The notes under the pieces were generated by a model. That model saw only the letters and a program-made list of their open reading frames with translations, did no database searches and had not been told where the DNA came from. From the NCBI GenBank assembly GCA_946497265.1, contig CAMMKL010000064.1:1-9616 (forward strand): a stretch of 9,616 nt of DNA, written 5' to 3'. Below, one piece after another: positions 7,010 to 9,616 of the stretch (position 1 is the first letter of the stretch; each line of letters starts with the position of its first letter). The translations under genes and the position numbers were made by a program. Origin of the DNA: an uncultured Clostridia bacterium. Lineage in GTDB: Bacteria; Bacillota; Clostridia; Oscillospirales; Acutalibacteraceae.

Positions 7010-8569
7010 ATGAAAAAGGCATTCAAAAAAGCGGCTGGAATTTTTTTAGCGGCTGCGATGACAACGTGTATGCTGACAGGATGCACGGGAACGACGGACA
7101 GCCCCAGTTCGGCAGGAGAGGGAACCTCATCTGGTTCATCGGAGGAGATCACGACTCTGACCTGGTACATGTCCATTAACCCGGTGGCTGCCGATACCGA
7201 AAAGGTAATTGAAAAGCTAAACGAGTATACGCGGGAAAAAATTGGTGTGGAGATCGACTATAAAATAATGGCAAATCCGGATTATAAGGAAAAAATGCCT
7301 AATTTGATCAATGCAGGCGAGTATTTCGACATCTGCTTCACATCCAACTGGACTACCGACTACCTGCAATTTGTGGGCAAGGATGCGTTTATGGATATTA
7401 CCGAGCTGTTGCCGGAACATGCAAAAGAAACCTACGATTTTATTCCGGAGGCTATGTGGAATGCGGTTAAAGTAAATGGTTCCATCTATGGGGTTCCCTC
7501 TTATAAGGAGATGGGCTGGCAGGGCGGTATCGTTTATAACAGCGATATGGCCGAAGAGTACGGCATTGATATGAGTACGGTCAAAACGCTGGCCGATTAC
7601 ACCGACGTATTGAAAACGGTTGCGGAGAAATCCAGGGCCGCAGGCGAGGATGTGATCGGTGTTTCCGGCTTGACCAATGCATGGGAAATGGCCGCCCCTT
7701 ATGAGTCTTTGACCGGCACGCCGTCTTTGCCGGCTGCAGGTGCCGTACCGGAATTCGGCAACTTTAAAGATATGGAAGGGCAGGCTGTCTTTAACCAATA
7801 TGCCAGCGAAGAGTATATGAATTATTGTACGACCGTGTACGGATGGAACCAGGCCGGTTATCTGGGCGGCGATCCGGTAAACTATGATAGCGACACCGCC
7901 AACCGGGATAATGACTTTAACAATGGTTCCCTGTTCTCTTATTTCATTCAATACGCTCCCGGTACGGCCGAGTCCATGACCGCCTCCAGCGGCCACGGCG
8001 TTGGCTTTGCCGCTTTGATGGATCCGCTGTTTGAAACCCGTAGCGCTATGGGCGGCTTGCTGGCGATCTCTTCAGCCAGCGAGCATCCCGATAAGGCTTT
8101 GGAATTCATTAATCTGTTGAATACCGACGAATATGTGGGCACACTGATCCGCCACGGCATTGAGGGCGAACATTATACTGCCGTAGGCGACAATCAGGTT
8201 GACAAAACGATGGGCGGTACGCTTACCGATAATGGGTACGATTATACGTACGGTTGGCAGTTCGGTACCCCGTTTAATCAGAAATGGGATATCAGCTATC
8301 CCGACAACATTGAGGAACTGTTCCAACAATACAACGACTCTGCCATTATCTCCCCGAACAATGGATTTACTTTTGACACGGTCCCTGTTGAAACCCAGGT
8401 TGCGGCCATTACCAATGTGATCGCCGAGTACGGACCATCTCTGGAGACAGGATCGGTTGATCCTGCCGAATATATCCCTAGATTTCTGGATGCGCTCAAT
8501 GCAAACGGTGCGCAGGATTTGATCAGTGAAGTATCGAATCAATTAAACGAGTTCAATGAAAACAAATAA
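7010..8569 (+). CDS. Extracellular solute-binding lipoprotein of the ABC importer
   Basis: Membrane-anchored substrate-binding protein, 519 aa, within the normal size range for LplA-like family 1 oligosaccharide-binding proteins. The signal peptide begins MKKAFKKAAGIFLAAAM and the lipobox LTGC places the lipidated Cys at residue 25. A Gly/Ser/Thr-rich linker (about 26-47) follows, and the mature fold starts at TLTWYMSINP. The C-terminal stretch, PRFLDALNANGAQDLISEV then QLNEFNENK, resembles the DUF3502-like tail seen in this transporter class. I chose the ATG at 7010 because AAGGAGG (6996-7002) lies 7 nt upstream and this start yields a proper signal peptide; an in-frame ATG at 6977 would place the ribosome binding site inside the gene. 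It should capture the oligosaccharide outside the cell and deliver it to the two permeases. Substrate is not evident from the sequence. Confidence 0.94.
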   Translation: MKKAFKKAAGIFLAAAMTTCMLTGCTGTTDSPSSAGEGTSSGSSEEITTLTWYMSINPVAADTEKVIEKLNEYTREKIGVEIDYKIMANPDYKEKMPNLINAGEYFDICFTSNWTTDYLQFVGKDAFMDITELLPEHAKETYDFIPEAMWNAVKVNGSIYGVPSYKEMGWQGGIVYNSDMAEEYGIDMSTVKTLADYTDVLKTVAEKSRAAGEDVIGVSGLTNAWEMAAPYESLTGTPSLPAAGAVPEFGNFKDMEGQAVFNQYASEEYMNYCTTVYGWNQAGYLGGDPVNYDSDTANRDNDFNNGSLFSYFIQYAPGTAESMTASSGHGVGFAALMDPLFETRSAMGGLLAISSASEHPDKALEFINLLNTDEYVGTLIRHGIEGEHYTAVGDNQVDKTMGGTLTDNGYDYTYGWQFGTPFNQKWDISYPDNIEELFQQYNDSAIISPNNGFTFDTVPVETQVAAITNVIAEYGPSLETGSVDPAEYIPRFLDALNANGAQDLISEVSNQLNEFNENK

Positions 8570-8756
8570 AATAGTAAGAACCGGATGAAATAACACAATC
8601 GTATCCCTATAACAAAAACAACGAACCTTTCTTTTTAAATGTATCTTGGATGAAAACGTGTAAGCCAGCGTCTTTAGGCGCTGGCTTCCGTTTTCATCCG
8701 TTCAGGGCTTGTTGTGTTTTTATATGGCTTCGATTGATTGTATGGGGGAGGTAATC
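8570..8756. other. Intergenic region between binding-protein and second sulfatase genes
   Basis: 187 nt without a gene. The first 78 nt are AT-rich and show nothing recognisable. The composite hairpin occupies 8648-8699. In the remaining 57 nt before the sulfatase I found no convincing promoter; TTGTTG (8709-8714) has no good -10 partner at the right distance. The sulfatase is therefore either read through from the transporter operon or driven by a promoter I cannot recognise. Confidence 0.4.
8648..8699 (+). terminator. Long composite hairpin, probable terminator after the transporter operon
   Basis: The inner stem pairs AAGCCAGCGTC (8662-8672) with GGCGCTGGCTT (8677-8687) through a TTTA loop: 11 bp with one G-T pair. 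A second perfect 11-bp stem, GGATGAAAACG (8648-8658) with CGTTTTCATCC (8689-8699), encloses it, separated by a small internal loop. The right arm gives CCGTTTTC after the inner stem, and the left arm supplies the matching A-tract, so it could terminate in both directions. The U-tract is only four long, so leakage into the downstream sulfatase gene is possible. Confidence 0.7.
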
Positions 8757-9616
8757 ATGATAAAAAGGCCCAATCTGATGTTTATTCTTACCGACGACCA
8801 GGGAGCATGGGCGATGCGATGCGCAGGGAATACAGATATTATTACGCCTAATCTGGACCGGCTTGCAAGGCAAGGCATCCGTTTTGACAATTTTTTTTGC
8901 GCTTCCCCAGTGTGCAGCCCGGCGCGGGCTTCGATCCTCTCGGGATGTATCCCCTCCCAGCACGGCGTTCACGACTGGATCCGCTGCGGCAGTTTGGATA
9001 AAAAATCGCTTGGAAGGCTTGCCGAACATCCTTTTTTTGCAAACGAAGAAAAACCGATTCCATATATGCAGGGCATGACCACCTATACGGACCTTTTGGC
9101 GCAGAATGGTTATACCTGTGCGCTGGCAGGAAAATGGCATCTGGGCGACAGTATGCGTCCACAGCATGGTTTTTCTCATTGGTACACCATTGGCCGGGGT
9201 GGCTGCCTATATTATGAATCCGACGTCATTGAAGACGGGATGCTTCATATGGAAAACCGTTATATCACCGACCGGATTACGGAACGCGCACTTGGGTATC
9301 TGGAAGAATTCAGCGGACGGGAGGCGCCTTTCTATATAAGTGTGCACTATACGGCCCCACATGACCCCTGGGATGAGGATCAGCATCCGGCGGAATACGT
9401 GGAACGTTACCGTGACTGCGCTTTCACCGCGACTCCGGATGAGCCGATTCACCCCAATCAAATAGAAACAACTGCTTATGGAACCGGAGAGGAACGAAAA
9501 CGGCTGTTGCGCGGCTATTACGCGGCGGTAAGCGCTATGGACGCCGGTGTGGGCAAGCTGTTGGATAAACTGGAGGAACTGGGGATTGCAGAAGATACCA
9601 TCGTGATATTTACCTC
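8757..9616 (+). CDS. Sulfatase, Cys-type, N-terminal part (partial at right edge)
   Basis: Type I sulfatase, open to the right edge after 286 codons. It starts MIKRPNLMFILTDDQGAWAM, with the metal-binding Asp pair at 13-14. The signature PVCSPARASILSG puts the formylglycine precursor Cys at residue 53 and Arg at 57. AGKWHLGD follows, with catalytic-type Lys and His near 125-127, and HYTAPHDPW supplies further conserved residues. Relative to the left-edge sulfatase it has the standard DDQ metal site, a CSPAR rather than CAPAR core, and a longer insertion with HDWIRCGSLDKKS between the core and GKWH. The two are therefore different subfamilies and probably have different linkage or sugar specificities. 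No signal peptide is visible, so it is probably cytoplasmic. GGAGG (8747-8751) lies 5 nt before the ATG. Maturation to formylglycine must be done by an enzyme encoded elsewhere. Confidence 0.93.
   Translation, partial: MIKRPNLMFILTDDQGAWAMRCAGNTDIITPNLDRLARQGIRFDNFFCASPVCSPARASILSGCIPSQHGVHDWIRCGSLDKKSLGRLAEHPFFANEEKPIPYMQGMTTYTDLLAQNGYTCALAGKWHLGDSMRPQHGFSHWYTIGRGGCLYYESDVIEDGMLHMENRYITDRITERALGYLEEFSGREAPFYISVHYTAPHDPWDEDQHPAEYVERYRDCAFTATPDEPIHPNQIETTAYGTGEERKRLLRGYYAAVSAMDAGVGKLLDKLEELGIAEDTIVIFT

Noticed and set aside
7217..7996. 259-codon open frame on the minus strand
   Set aside because: It is antisense to the binding-protein gene, and its translation shows no recognisable domain. 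The plus-strand gene has a signal peptide, lipobox and ribosome binding site.
8694..9179. 161-codon open frame on the minus strand
   Set aside because: It overlaps the second sulfatase, whose plus-strand frame carries all sulfatase signatures, and part of the terminator.

Overview
The window looks like a carbohydrate-utilisation locus from an anaerobic, low-to-mid GC Gram-positive bacterium, most likely a gut-type Clostridia. That placement is inferred. The supporting signs are strong AGGAGG-type ribosome binding sites, a YesM/YesN two-component pair, an LplB/YtcP-type ABC sugar transporter with a lipoprotein binding protein, Cys-type sulfatases, and sigma-A-like promoters in AT-rich intergenic DNA. 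There are seven protein-coding genes. The two outermost are cut by the window edges. I see no RNA gene, mobile element or CRISPR array.

Layout: on the minus strand, read from about 4850 down to 1, lie a YesN-type response regulator, a YesM-type sensor histidine kinase (4-nt overlap, GTG start), a GH29 alpha-L-fucosidase, and a sulfatase running off the left edge. A perfect consensus promoter (TTGACA, 17 nt, TATAAT) sits just upstream of the regulator. On the plus strand, read from 5040 rightwards, lie two ABC permease genes and a solute-binding lipoprotein. A long composite hairpin follows, then a second sulfatase that runs off the right edge. The two arms diverge from a roughly 210-bp AT-rich intergenic region. 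It holds both promoters, a palindrome lying between them, and an inverted repeat flanking the plus-strand -10 element.

Working model (inference): the lipoprotein and two permeases import a sulfated, fucose-containing oligosaccharide, with energy from an ATPase encoded elsewhere. The fucosidase and the two sulfatases, none of which shows a signal peptide, then remove fucose and sulfate inside the cell. The membrane kinase senses the glycan or a related signal, and the AraC-type regulator is expected to act in the divergent intergenic region. Sulfated mucin or host glycans, or fucoidan-like fragments, are plausible substrates, but the sequence does not decide between them. Both sulfatases carry Cys at the formylglycine position, so a maturation enzyme must be encoded outside the window.
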